Origin: SLFH01 sp050486265
Lineage (GTDB): Bacteria; Planctomycetota; Phycisphaerae; Phycisphaerales; UBA1924
Assembly: GCA_050486265.1 (NCBI GenBank)
Contig: JBJHCY010000002.1
Coordinates: 62,001-126,000, forward strand
DNA length: 64,000 bases
Direction of reading: 5' to 3'
Under the pieces are notes generated by a model. The model saw nothing but the letters and a program-made list of their open reading frames with translations, was not told the DNA's origin and did not search any database. Of this stretch, positions 56,401 to 64,000 are shown piece by piece. The position numbers were made by a program, and so were the translations under genes. Every line of letters begins with the position of its first letter. Positions within the stretch are counted from its first letter, which is position 1.

Positions 56401-59113
56401 TCTCGGGCTTGTAGCCTCCTGCGCGGTCGAACGGGGCGACGCCGTTGGCGATCTCGACGGCGGCCTCGTCGTTGAAGACTGTGCCCGCGAGGTCTTGGCC
56501 GTTGCCTCCGCGCCTGTCGAAGAGCAGCACCGAGGTTCCGTCGGGCGCGATGAGCGTGAGGCGCATGTCGCTGACGAAACTGTGCTGGATGTTGACGCGG
56601 ACATTGAGGTCGAGGATCGGCCTCGTCTCGTCGACGGTGAGGGTCGAGATGGTTGTGCCGGTGGGGGGCTGGGTGACGCCGTCGCCCTGGGGGATGCGGA
56701 GCGGGTCGTCGGAGTGGTCTCTGGTGAAGGTGCGTCGGTCCTCGAAGACGAGGTCGACGCCGATGGAGAGGTCGTAGACGCCGGTGCTCTGCGACTGCAC
56801 GCCGCTGGCGGCGGTGTTGGGGTTGTAATCAATGTTGGGGAAGGCGCTGACGGCGAGGTAGAAGGTGCCGTTGGTGGTGACGAAGTAGTTGATGAGTGAA
56901 TCGGAGCCCTCGAACTGGTCGTTGGCGGCGATTTCGTTGCCGTTGGCGTCGAAGAGGCGGAGGTAGGAATCGAGGTTCGATCCGCCGAGTCTGCGTTGTG
57001 CGAAGACCTCGGCGCGGATCTGGCCGGCTCTTTCGAGCTCGAGTCGGAAGATGTCGACATCGCGAGTGCCGGAGCTGCCGTCGCCGATGACCAGGCCCTG
57101 GATGAAGGCTTCGCCCGAGACGGTGAACGGGACGAGCGTCGCGTTTGCGAGGGTGTCGTTGGGCTCGAAGCTGGAGGTGGCGCCGAGGACGCGGAAGTTG
57201 TAGACCTTTTCGTCGCCTCCGAACTCGTCGCCGTTGAGGAAGTTGCCCGCGGTGTCCTTGAAAGCGGCCGGGAGGAGGGTGAGGCGGTACTGGTCGACGG
57301 GGAGTCGGCGCGGCGTGAACGGGTTGAGGTTGAGGCCGATGGTGACCTGGCGGGGGTCGTCGGGGTTGAGCTCGATCGAGGTGATGCCGATGGGCTGGTC
57401 GTCGCCGGTGCCGAGTTGGCCGTCCTGCCCTGCGCGGAAGAGCGAGACGGCGCCGGCGAAGCCGGAGGAGCTGATGACATCTTCGAGGACGCCCGCGTCG
57501 ATGTCGTTGCTGAACCGGACGGTGATGGTGTCGATCGCCTGGCCGGTCTCGCGGTCGAGTTGGGTCGTCAGCGGGCCTGGGCTGATCGCGATGGCTTCGG
57601 GGCCCTCGACGAAGAGGGCCTCGAGTGCGGCCGCGACATTGACGACGCCGCCCGCCGTCACGCGGCCGGTGAGGTTCTCGACGGGGCGGGAGGTCTCGAT
57701 GAGCAGCTCGCGGACGCGGTCGGCCGAGATGTCCGGGCGTACCGAGCGGATGAGCGCCACGACGCCGGCGACGATCGGCGCCGCGAATGAGGTGCCGCTG
57801 GTGTACTCGTAGAGCGCTGTGCCCGGGAGGTTGGAGGCTCGTGTGGTGAAGATGTCCTCGCCCGGCGCGGCGACCTGGACGCGTTCGGCGCCGAAGTTGC
57901 TGAAGCTGGCGAGTTGGTCTTGGTTGTTCGTGGCTGCGACGGAGATGATGCCGGGGATGTTGTACGAGGCCGGGAAGGCGGCGAAGATCGAGTCGTTGTC
58001 GATCGAGTCGTTGCCTGCGGCGGCGATGAAGATGCCGCCCGCGTTGATGTATCGCTCGATGGCGGCGCGTTCGCTGGCGATTCCGTCCTCGAAGTCGGCG
58101 AAGAAGTCTGATCCGTAGGCGCCGTAGCTGTTGTTGCTCGCGACGATGTTGATGCCGCGCCCGCGCATCATGGTGACATAGTCGTGCGCGCCGAGGATGG
58201 CGGATTCGAGGAGGCTGCCGTCGTTGTCGGCGATCTTGATCGCCATGAGCTTGACATTCCAGGCGACGCCTGTGACGCCGAGGCCGTTGTTGCCGACGGC
58301 GCCGATCATGCCCGCGACGCCGGTGCCGTGGCCTTCGAGGTCTTGGGGGTTGTTGTTGCCGATGCCGCCGTTGGCGCCGAAGTCCCAGCCGTTGATGTCG
58401 TCGATGAAGCCGTTGCCGCTGGTGTCGGTGCCGTCGGCGATTTCGAGGGGGTTGACCCAGATGTTGTCGCGGAGGTCTGGGTGGTTCAGGTCGATGCCGG
58501 TGTCGATGACCGCGACGACGACATCTTCTGAGCCGGTGGTGGTCGCCCATGCGGCGATGCTGTTGATGTCAGCGCCGACGACGCCTGTCGGCCCGCTGGG
58601 GGGCGGGACGACCTGGCCGATGTTCTGGTGGTGCCACTGGTCGCTGAAGCGCGGATCGTTGGGCACATTCTGCGGGGCGCGCCTGGCGAAGTCGGGGTAG
58701 AACTCCAGCAGCCAGTCGTGCTGGGCGACGACCGCGTCTACCGCCGCGGGGGTCGGCATCTGCCCTGAGATGTTGATGACGGCGTTGTGCCCTCGTGCGA
58801 TCGATCGGACGCTCTCGACAGAGAGTCCGAGCTCGGCCGCAACGGCGAGGGCCTTGGTCTCTGCGAGCTCGTGGCCCATCATCTCGGTGAACGAGGCGAT
58901 CCATTGGTTCTCGACGGCACGGACATCGAACCCGCGCCACTCGAACTCGACGATGTGCGAGGCGTTGGCGGAACCGTTAGCGCCGCCGGGGTCGGGCGGG
59001 AAGGGGCCCATGGGCGAAAACGAGAGCAGCACGCGGGGTTCGAGGGCCTCGAAGCCGCCGCCGGGCACAAAGTCCGAACGACCAGACCGAACATTCCTGC
59101 GGTTCGTCGGCAT
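53495..59113 (-). CDS. giant secreted S8 (subtilisin-like) serine peptidase with LEPR motif, P-domain and PPC domains
   Basis: The 1872-residue protein starts at ATG 59113 (GGAG 12 bases upstream). A basic N-terminus leads to FEALEPRVLLS (LEPR at 24-27), the planctomycete LEPR-XLL signature. An inhibitor-like propeptide follows, then the subtilase domain: Asp204 in AVIDTGIDLNHPDL, His262 in EGHGTGVAGMIGA, oxyanion Asn368 in AAAGNDS and Ser442 in TSGTSFAAPIVAG. After it come a PPC-type repeat (SFEPNDTLANATLVPF), a proprotein-convertase P-domain (TLTVDETRPILDLNVRVNIQ) and a second PPC (PFEPNDTLSNAADIQG). A long beta-sandwich tail of about 700 residues ends in GLPIPIPASE. Surface or extracellular proteolysis is likely; the natural substrate is unknown. 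Confidence 0.9.
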   Translation of the reverse strand: MPTNRRNVRSGRSDFVPGGGFEALEPRVLLSFSPMGPFPPDPGGANGSANASHIVEFEWRGFDVRAVENQWIASFTEMMGHELAETKALAVAAELGLSVESVRSIARGHNAVINISGQMPTPAAVDAVVAQHDWLLEFYPDFARRAPQNVPNDPRFSDQWHHQNIGQVVPPPSGPTGVVGADINSIAAWATTTGSEDVVVAVIDTGIDLNHPDLRDNIWVNPLEIADGTDTSGNGFIDDINGWDFGANGGIGNNNPQDLEGHGTGVAGMIGAVGNNGLGVTGVAWNVKLMAIKIADNDGSLLESAILGAHDYVTMMRGRGINIVASNNSYGAYGSDFFADFEDGIASERAAIERYINAGGIFIAAAGNDSIDNDSIFAAFPASYNIPGIISVAATNNQDQLASFSNFGAERVQVAAPGEDIFTTRASNLPGTALYEYTSGTSFAAPIVAGVVALIRSVRPDISADRVRELLIETSRPVENLTGRVTAGGVVNVAAALEALFVEGPEAIAISPGPLTTQLDRETGQAIDTITVRFSNDIDAGVLEDVISSSGFAGAVSLFRAGQDGQLGTGDDQPIGITSIELNPDDPRQVTIGLNLNPFTPRRLPVDQYRLTLLPAAFKDTAGNFLNGDEFGGDEKVYNFRVLGATSSFEPNDTLANATLVPFTVSGEAFIQGLVIGDGSSGTRDVDIFRLELERAGQIRAEVFAQRRLGGSNLDSYLRLFDANGNEIAANDQFEGSDSLINYFVTTNGTFYLAVSAFPNIDYNPNTAASGVQSQSTGVYDLSIGVDLVFEDRRTFTRDHSDDPLRIPQGDGVTQPPTGTTISTLTVDETRPILDLNVRVNIQHSFVSDMRLTLIAPDGTSVLLFDRRGGNGQDLAGTVFNDEAAVEIANGVAPFDRAGGYKPENSLNAFNGKSAAGNWVLRVDDVKAGDNGFLLDWGLEFTLENQVSGPFEPNDTLSNAADIQGPLRNSGGVTINARIGDGGFGVLDRDLYRFEALRGETLRAVLTSAGTLNSAMRLFNSNGEELFSVTSADSLNSRIDRFVFTESGTYFLAVSEAANLQYDPNAVTSGTPSVTIGDYTLAVTLARGVSDPARALAGDQLAIGANADGTFRFTQGGATTGLRYNGLDFLLPLGTQTTGNPIHFYGARADGGTFRNDGPAGETGIPVTLTDQSDAFNSRIIGDGVFRGLDFTRSIAFGHSDAFLAIDVTLRNNGTATVPAVSWMEAFNPLHGLGLTGGSANTLNDVLNDGSGFLPFASASVIAGGFNQGLSIALAAPANDSRAIATFFSPTEIMRDPSFLLNRPINDPTPGTSDIGAILGASGSNQAMGLAFDLGDVEAGQAVNMRYFVFLGDSLADVRAIYEDLNMGVGTGHLAVNRASPAVEPLQIDPDGRSIADTAPTFPYRLFYPEGFAGPATSTFIPISNPNTEPVRVVVIARYEAGFVTDAQGNPVRDVVLADQLLQPGARGGITVTTPEMFANDTILVEKNTPYAVEIRSELPVAATFSHYDEFFFAGGQSGGLGESFLSRVSNDWIFGDVTKGPGVRDFMLFQNPTAQPVKVTATALGEGGQRFELTLTLQPYARGGIDIRNASNFTNINTGQFNQQLPDGNYGFLIEAEGPVVASLSHYDANNRATSGVAGTPGRGSTTGIIPEGQIGLEGDSEKLGLTNPNSTAATVLLKFQFQSGTSYRTTVNIPAFGRQTIDVGSLPNFPADEPYGVSFESATPVAISLLTQARGDEFAAAYGAAAHTFWGFGEGFRPGQQQQNNNPVFEFLRLFNPTDQTATVEIALVYTDGTSDVFRRSIEGNRVREFNITDELVLPERGAGRLFFSITVKSSVPIVAYMSHFDSFFPGGFGTLGTPLGLPIPIPASE

Positions 59114-59342
59114 CACACACACTCCGTCTCGTTGGGCACGGGTCGTCCGGCCCGGGTCAGCGGTTGTGGCTGGCGTGCGTCGGCGGGCCCGGCCGGGCCG
59201 CTCACCTTGGACGCACTCACGCGACCCTCGCGGGGGTCGCAGGCGGGCTTTGGGCAGTATATCCGATTTTCGTCCACCGTTGGTTCCTCAGCCCGAAAAG
59301 ACACCCTCCGCCGAGCCCTGAGCCCGGCGTCGCGGCGATACC

Positions 59343-60101
59343 TTAGCGTTTTTTGAGCCCGGCGATGCGGGACCGCTCCTCGGCCCCGCCAGCCAGCGAC
59401 AAAGAGGCCCGCAGGGCGGGTTTGCGGAGGCTTGCGGACCCTGTGATCCGATCGAGCCAGCGACGCGTCGCAGACGCCGCATCGGGGGGGAGGGCCGCGA
59501 GCCGCTGGGCGGCGGCCAGGGACGCGGGCTCGACCGATGCCGGATCGTCGACCAGATCGTCGACCAGTCCGAGGCCGAGGGCGTGCTCGGCGTCGAAGAG
59601 CTCGGGCTCGAGCAGATGGCGCCGGCAAGAGCCTGTTCCGACGGATTCTGTGAGGAACGGCGCCGTGACCGCTGGCGAAACCCCCAGCTTCAGCACGGGG
59701 TAGCCGAAGCGGGCGGCGTTGTCGGCGACGACGAAATCGGCCCCGCCCAGGAGGGCGCAGCCCCCGGCGATCGCCGCACCCTGCACGCCGATGACGCTGG
59801 GGAAGGGGGCGGCCCGGAGGGCGCGGATCGTTTCCGACAGGCCGGTGAGCAGGGCCCGCATGGTCCCGCCATCGGGGTCGGCGGCGCAGAGGTCGAGGTC
59901 GAAGCCGGCGCAGAAGACCTTGCCCTCGCCGAGGAGGAGGAGGGCGAGTGGAGGATCGGGGGCGGCCGCGGCGTCGTCGATGGCGCGGGCCAGGTCGGCG
60001 AGCATCCGCGGGGTCATGGCGTTGCGGCGCTGGGGGCGGTAGAGCCGGATGGTCAGGACCGGGCCGTCTCTGGCGGAGGTCAGTTCGGGGGGTGGGCTCA
60101 C
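59343..60101 (-). CDS. enoyl-CoA hydratase/isomerase family protein
   Basis: A 252-residue crotonase whose GTG start (60101) overlaps the stop of the HMG-CoA lyase gene by 4 bp (GTGA), so they are translationally coupled. LALLLLGEGKVFCAGFDLDL and SVIGVQGAAIAGGCALLGGA are the oxyanion strands, and FGYPVLKLGVSPAVTAPFLT the active-site loop. Here the usual Pro-Glu is replaced by Val-Leu-Lys, so the typical catalytic Glu appears to be missing. It may be a hydrolase or isomerase variant. Coupling with HMG-CoA lyase supports 3-methylglutaconyl-CoA hydratase or a related role in leucine breakdown, but the altered site argues for caution. Confidence 0.82.
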   Translation of the reverse strand: MSPPPELTSARDGPVLTIRLYRPQRRNAMTPRMLADLARAIDDAAAAPDPPLALLLLGEGKVFCAGFDLDLCAADPDGGTMRALLTGLSETIRALRAAPFPSVIGVQGAAIAGGCALLGGADFVVADNAARFGYPVLKLGVSPAVTAPFLTESVGTGSCRRHLLEPELFDAEHALGLGLVDDLVDDPASVEPASLAAAQRLAALPPDAASATRRWLDRITGSASLRKPALRASLSLAGGAEERSRIAGLKKR

Positions 60102-61069
60102 GCCTGGCGTCCCCCGGCGTGCTTTCCGGCCTGTCTGTTGGTTCCGGCGCCGGTCATGGTTGCGGCGAGGCGGGTCGCGTCGGCGAGGGCGTCTTCGTCG
60201 ATGTCGGTTGCGAGGCCGGGCAGGTAGCCCGCGTCGCGGATGGTCCTGACGAGCAGTCCGGTGTCGATGTTGCCCGGGGCGCGCTTGTCGGCTGTCGAGG
60301 CGAAGGGGCAGCCCCCCAGGCCGGCGACGGCGCTGTCGAAGGAGCGAACGCCCCGGTCGAGGGCGGCGCGGACGCAGTCGGCGGCGCGTCCTTGCGTGTC
60401 GTGCAGGTGGAGGGTGAGGTGTTCGAGGTAGTGCTCGCCGACGGCTTCGAGGACGGCGTCGAGCATCTGGGTGATCTGCTCGGGCGTCGCGACGCCGAGG
60501 GTGTCGGCGACATCGAGTTCGTCGACGCCGAGGGCGACGAGCCTGGAGGCGACCTCGGCGGCTTTGGCGGGGGCGATCGGGCCTTCGAAGGGGCAGGCGA
60601 TCGCGCAGGAGAGGTAGGCCCGCACACGCATGGCGCCCGCCCCGGCAAGCTGCAGGACCGGGATGAAGCGTTCGAGCGTCTCGTCGATGGTGGCGTTGGT
60701 GTTTTTCTTGCAGAAGGTCTCGCTGGCGGCGGTGAAGACCGAGACCTTGGAGATCAGACGCCAGCCCGCGACCTCGTTGGCGTCGATGGCGCCCTGCACG
60801 CCCTTCTCGTTGGGCACGAGGGCGGAGATCATGGGGGCGCCCGCGCTGTGGAGGGATTCTTCCTGACCGAGCAGATCGAAGAGGAGCGGGGCGTCGCCGA
60901 GTTGGGGGACCCACTTGGGCGAGACGAAGCTCGACGCCTCGATCTCGTCGACGCCGGTTCTTGTCAACGCCATGACGAGCGCCGCCTTGTCGGCGGTCTG
61001 CACGATGCCGGGCTCGTTCTGGAGCCCGTCCCTTGGGGAAACATCCGTGATGCGCACGCGCTGCGGCAT
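60098..61069 (-). CDS. mvaB: hydroxymethylglutaryl-CoA lyase
   Basis: The 323-residue TIM-barrel lyase cleaves HMG-CoA to acetyl-CoA and acetoacetate at the end of leucine degradation. It has VRITDVSPRDGLQNEPG (metal and substrate-binding Arg-Asp), EIEASSFVSPKWVPQLGDA, VSVFTAASETFCKKNTN, LHLHDTQGRA (metal-ligand His residues) and the catalytic-Cys loop GLGGCPFASTADKRAPGN. ATG 61069 gives the family-standard start; the open frame upstream is low-complexity. It is followed by a coupled crotonase. Methylcrotonyl-CoA carboxylase, needed for the same pathway, is not in the window. Confidence 0.93.
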   Translation of the reverse strand: MPQRVRITDVSPRDGLQNEPGIVQTADKAALVMALTRTGVDEIEASSFVSPKWVPQLGDAPLLFDLLGQEESLHSAGAPMISALVPNEKGVQGAIDANEVAGWRLISKVSVFTAASETFCKKNTNATIDETLERFIPVLQLAGAGAMRVRAYLSCAIACPFEGPIAPAKAAEVASRLVALGVDELDVADTLGVATPEQITQMLDAVLEAVGEHYLEHLTLHLHDTQGRAADCVRAALDRGVRSFDSAVAGLGGCPFASTADKRAPGNIDTGLLVRTIRDAGYLPGLATDIDEDALADATRLAATMTGAGTNRQAGKHAGGRQA

Positions 61070-61276
61070 GTCGTGCAGATGGTACCACACCCGCAGGGTG
61101 ATTGCGCTGAAGGTCGCGGGGTGTGGGGCGCTGGGGGTGGAAGCGGCCTTCGGCCGCGGGTTGTCTTTGCGTTCCGGCACGCCGCACCTCGCGTCGGCCG
61201 AAGCGATCTCCTCGCCCAGCAGCCCGCGCCCTTCAGTGCGACCGCCCTGACCACGCCTGGCGTTCCCGCGCCGGGC

Positions 61277-61954
61277 CTACTTCACGCTGGGCAGCTTGGC
61301 GATGTCTTCGTCCTTGCCCATGAGGACGAGGACATCGTCGGCGTCGATGGGCTCGGTGGGGCCCGGGACCTCGATGCGGAGTTCGGAAGCGCCGCCGCCC
61401 TGGGCGGGGCGGTCGCGCTTGCAGGCGACGACATGGAGGCCGTAGCGGGCCCGGACCTCGAGCTGGGCGAGGCTTTTGCCGACCCAGTCCTCCGGGGCCC
61501 TGATCTCGACGATCGAGTACCCCTCGTGGAACTCGATCTGGTTGAGCACCGAGGGGCCGATGAGGCGGTTGGCCCAGCGGTCGGCCGCCTCGTCTTCGGG
61601 CATGACGACGGCGTCGGCCCCGACGCGGCGGAGCACGCGGGCGCTGATGCGGGTGCGGGCTCGGGCGATGACCCGCTGCACGCCGAGCTGTTTGAGGGTG
61701 ACGGTGGCCAGGACGGTCGCCTCGAAGTCGGCGCCGATGCCGATGACCGCCGCGTCGCACTTCTGCACGCCCTTGGACCGCAGCGCCGCCTCGTCGGTCC
61801 CGTCCATGGCCAATGCGAGGGCGGCGTACTCGGCGATCTGCTCGATGCGGTCGCGGTCGCGGTCGATCGCGATGACATCCTGCCCCGCGTTGGCGAGGTT
61901 GCGGACGAGGCGGGTGCCGAATCGTCCGAGACCGATGACGGCGATGGAAGGCAT
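61277..61954 (-). CDS. TrkA/KtrA-type potassium uptake regulatory subunit
   Basis: A 225-residue cytoplasmic RCK protein. The N-terminal Rossmann fold SIAVIGLGRFGTRLVRNLAN and AIDRDRDRIEQI bind NAD(H) or ATP/ADP. The C-terminal TrkA-C domain includes LVLMGKDEDIAKL. It gates the membrane subunit encoded 19 bp upstream (KtrB-like). One RCK domain only, as in KtrA, not the double form of Escherichia TrkA. ATG 61954. The pair is likely cotranscribed from the KtrB start at 63719. Confidence 0.93.
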   Translation of the reverse strand: MPSIAVIGLGRFGTRLVRNLANAGQDVIAIDRDRDRIEQIAEYAALALAMDGTDEAALRSKGVQKCDAAVIGIGADFEATVLATVTLKQLGVQRVIARARTRISARVLRRVGADAVVMPEDEAADRWANRLIGPSVLNQIEFHEGYSIVEIRAPEDWVGKSLAQLEVRARYGLHVVACKRDRPAQGGGASELRIEVPGPTEPIDADDVLVLMGKDEDIAKLPSVK

Positions 61955-61973
61955 GGGTTCGTCTCCGACCCGC

Positions 61974-63719
61974 TCAGCCGAGCGAGACCGTTTCGTGAGG
62001 GTACGAGTACCGGCCCCTGTGGGCCTTGCCCTGCAGGAGGGCCGCGAAGAGGGCGAGCGCGCCGACACGCCCGAGGAACATGGTGAAAGTCAGCACGACC
62101 TTGCTCGCCGGGGTCAGTTCCTCGGTGATGCCGAGCGAGAGGCCGGTGGTCGTCCCCGCGCTGATGCACTCGAAGAAGATCCGCTCGAAGTCGAAGGGTT
62201 CGAGGATGCACAGGATCAGCGTCGCCAGCACGATCAGGCCGATGAGGCTGAAGGCGATCGTCGCGGCCTTTTTCACCAAGGCGTCGGGGACCGCTCTGCC
62301 GAACGCCTCGGTCTCGCTGCGCTGGCGGAGCGTGGCGATGACCGAAAGGGCGAGCAGGGCGACGGCGACGGTCTTGATCCCGCCGGCGGCAGAACCCGGC
62401 GAGCCCCCGATGAGCATCAGCACCATCAGCGTGAAGCGGCTGCCCGGCGCGAGCTCCTCCATCGGGACGGTGTTGAACCCGCTGGTCCGCGCCGCGAGGG
62501 ACATGAAGTGCGCGTCGGCGACGGTCTGGCCGAGTTGGGCCGGTCCCGCGTAGGCGATCTGGGCCGCAAAGATCGCGACAAACCCCGCGACATACACGAT
62601 CAGCGTGGTCGAGATCACCAGCTTGGAGTGGAGCGTGAGCCTCGGCGGCTTGTGGCCCTTGCGCATGGCCCGCTTGCGCGCGGGAGGCCAGACGACCCGC
62701 CCGATGTCCTGCAGCACGAAGTACCCGGTGCTGCCCAGCACGACGAGGGTGAGCACGAGGAGCTGGGCCTTGATGGCGGTCCGGTAGGGGACCATGCTGT
62801 CGCCGGTCAGGTCGAAGCCGGCGTTGCAGAAGGCGCTGACGGAGTGGAAGAGGCTCAGGCCCACGCGCTGCAGCGGCGGGATCTCCGAGCCGTCGACCGA
62901 TCGCCAGAGGGGGTACATCGCCGCGGCGACGGCCAGTTCGATGATGATCGTCGCGATGACGATGAAGCGGATGAACGAGGTGATCTTGTGGGCGGGGTAC
63001 TGCTCCATCGCGCCCGAGAGTGTGATGTTCTGGCGGAACGAGAGGCGCCCGCCGAGCAGCAGGGCGAGCGTCGAGCCGAAGATGATCAGCCCGAGGCCGC
63101 CGAGCTGGATGAAGACCCCGATGATCGTGTGTCCGACGGGCGTGAAGTCGCCGAGCGTCTCGCGCACCGTCAGCCCGGTGACGCAGACGGCCGAGGTCAT
63201 GGTGAACAGCGCGTCGATCCAGTTGATCGGGTTGTCTTCGGGCGTGGCGACGGGGAGCTTGATCAGCAGCGTGCCGCTGGCGATGAGGAAGATAAAGGAG
63301 AGCGGGAAGAGCAGCGATGGATTCACCAGCCGGCTGGAAAGGTAGGCGTTGAGCCTCCAGAGCTCGCGGAGCAGCAGCAGGGCGGTCGCGCCGTGGGCCG
63401 CGAGCGAGGCGGGCCCGAAGAAGGCGCCGACAATGATCCCCGCGACGACGATCACGCCCAGGCCGAGATCGAGCACGCGGGTCGGCTCGTCGGGCAGCAT
63501 TTTCGCCCTTCGCCGGATCAGCACCACCAGCGCCGCCGCGGCCAGCGCCTGGACCACCTGCGGCAGGGCGGGGTGCAGCGGGGGTTCCCTGAAGCCGAGC
63601 TGGATCGCAGTCATCCCGACGCCCAGGGTCGCCAGCGCCGTGCCGATGACATACAGCCCCAACCCCGGGTCGGCGGGCCTTCTCACACGGCGGGTCAGTG
63701 GGCGTGGTTCGTTTTCCAT
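61974..63719 (-). CDS. TrkH/KtrB family potassium uptake membrane subunit with N-terminal extension
   Basis: The 581-residue integral membrane protein has the four pore-helix repeats with a conserved Gly each: AVCVTGLTVRETLGDFT, SAFCNAGFDLTGDSMVPY, RTSGFNTVPMEELAPGSR (after ADAHFMSLAA) and GTTTGLSLGI, plus GGSPGSAAGGIKTVAVALLA as the intramembrane gate/loop. KtrB is usually about 450 residues. Here an N-terminal 120-residue extension carries about four additional hydrophobic helices, such as GLYVIGTALATLGVGMTAIQ and VIVVAGIIVGAFFGPASLAA. K+ (possibly with Na+) uptake with the KtrA-like subunit is the likely role. Divergent from the WYL-type regulator. Confidence 0.92.
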   Translation of the reverse strand: MENEPRPLTRRVRRPADPGLGLYVIGTALATLGVGMTAIQLGFREPPLHPALPQVVQALAAAALVVLIRRRAKMLPDEPTRVLDLGLGVIVVAGIIVGAFFGPASLAAHGATALLLLRELWRLNAYLSSRLVNPSLLFPLSFIFLIASGTLLIKLPVATPEDNPINWIDALFTMTSAVCVTGLTVRETLGDFTPVGHTIIGVFIQLGGLGLIIFGSTLALLLGGRLSFRQNITLSGAMEQYPAHKITSFIRFIVIATIIIELAVAAAMYPLWRSVDGSEIPPLQRVGLSLFHSVSAFCNAGFDLTGDSMVPYRTAIKAQLLVLTLVVLGSTGYFVLQDIGRVVWPPARKRAMRKGHKPPRLTLHSKLVISTTLIVYVAGFVAIFAAQIAYAGPAQLGQTVADAHFMSLAARTSGFNTVPMEELAPGSRFTLMVLMLIGGSPGSAAGGIKTVAVALLALSVIATLRQRSETEAFGRAVPDALVKKAATIAFSLIGLIVLATLILCILEPFDFERIFFECISAGTTTGLSLGITEELTPASKVVLTFTMFLGRVGALALFAALLQGKAHRGRYSYPHETVSLG

Positions 63720-63837
63720 GGCGTCGGGACGAGCCGCAAGGGTAAGTGGCGGTTGAGCGCCGGGTGGGTGTCAGCGGAGGGAAGGGTGGCGGCCCGGGCC
63801 GGTTGTCGGTAGATTTCGGACCGAACACGGGGCATCC

Positions 63838-64000
63838 ATGAAACAGACACGACTGCTCAGACTCCTCAAGCTGCTCACCCTGATTCAGGGTGGGTCAAGA
63901 TGGACGCCGACGAAACTCGCCGAGGCCTGCGGCGTCAAGGAGCGGACGATCTTCCGCGACCTCTCGGATCTGCGGGCGACTGGGATCCCGATCCGGTTCG
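63838..64000 (+). CDS. helix-turn-helix (YafY/WYL-type) transcriptional regulator, 3' partial
   Basis: Only the first 54 codons are in the window. From ATG 63838: RLLRLLKLLTLIQGGSRWTP, KLAEACGVKERTIFRDLSDL and RATGIPIRF, a winged HTH_11/DeoR-like DNA-binding domain. This is the usual start of WYL-domain regulators, but the ligand-binding half is beyond the right edge. It is divergent from the KtrB-like gene, with 118 bp between, so it could regulate that pair; this is inference only. Confidence 0.8.
   Translation, partial: MKQTRLLRLLKLLTLIQGGSRWTPTKLAEACGVKERTIFRDLSDLRATGIPIRF

Overview
The window looks like chromosomal DNA of a planctomycete, most likely of the Phycisphaerae. The DNA is very GC-rich. 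A 1872-residue secreted subtilase carries the LEPR sorting-type motif near its N-terminus (ALEPRVLLS), which is characteristic of Planctomycetes. Several prepilin-type proteins have the FTLIELLVV / FSLIEMLVA signature, and intergenic regions are packed with dispersed palindromic repeats. No rRNA, tRNA, CRISPR array, transposase, integrase or phage gene was recognised. The lineage is inferred from gene content, not from a marker tree.

Layout. 1-3.4 kb: the 3' part of a large pilus-associated protein translationally coupled to a prepilin. 3.4-13.9 kb: NnrD, a transglutaminase-like protein, TatD, an ECF sigma-factor operon that ends in a short-chain dehydrogenase, a secretin-N-domain/coiled-coil protein, release factor 2 with a programmed +1 frameshift at an unusual UAA, and a VDWS-motif protein. 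14-22.8 kb: the three pyruvate dehydrogenase genes (E2, E1 beta, E1 alpha), all on the minus strand but scattered among a DUF433/sulfotransferase pair, a plus-strand prepilin with a heptanucleotide repeat at its start, a fatty-acid desaturase and stress membrane proteins. 23-31 kb: Fur-like regulator, PilZ protein, ObgE, TlyA-like methyltransferase, a two-gene locus with three copies of a membrane/PH-like module, and a DUF4013 protein. 31-38.7 kb: rpsO and pnp with good terminators, cold-shock protein, orphan histidine kinase, tryptophan 2,3-dioxygenase, sugar isomerase-like protein and QueG. 38.9-44.9 kb: membrane and hotdog-like proteins, a metallo-beta-lactamase-fold hydrolase, a lipoprotein-load/TlpA/propeller fusion and an S23-type four-helix bundle protein. 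45-61 kb: a minus-strand branched-chain 2-oxoacid catabolism island (E1 alpha, an FlbD-like small protein, E1 beta, E2, acyl-CoA dehydrogenase, three crotonases, HMG-CoA lyase), interrupted by the LEPR subtilase. 61-64 kb: a KtrA/KtrB-type potassium uptake pair and the start of a WYL-type regulator.

The genes fit an aerobic heterotroph that burns pyruvate and branched-chain amino acids through two separate 2-oxoacid dehydrogenase complexes. No lipoamide dehydrogenase (E3) and no acyl-CoA carboxylase is present here, so both must lie elsewhere.

The least ordinary content is non-coding. A dispersed element of about 41 bp has a 9-bp perfect stem and usually a T-rich tail. It sits 13-68 bp after stop codons and is nearly always in the orientation of the gene it follows, so it looks like a portable intrinsic terminator. 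Other hairpin families form cassettes between genes, and two loci carry five-copy heptanucleotide arrays. One of these lies inside the first codons of a prepilin gene and could switch its reading frame.
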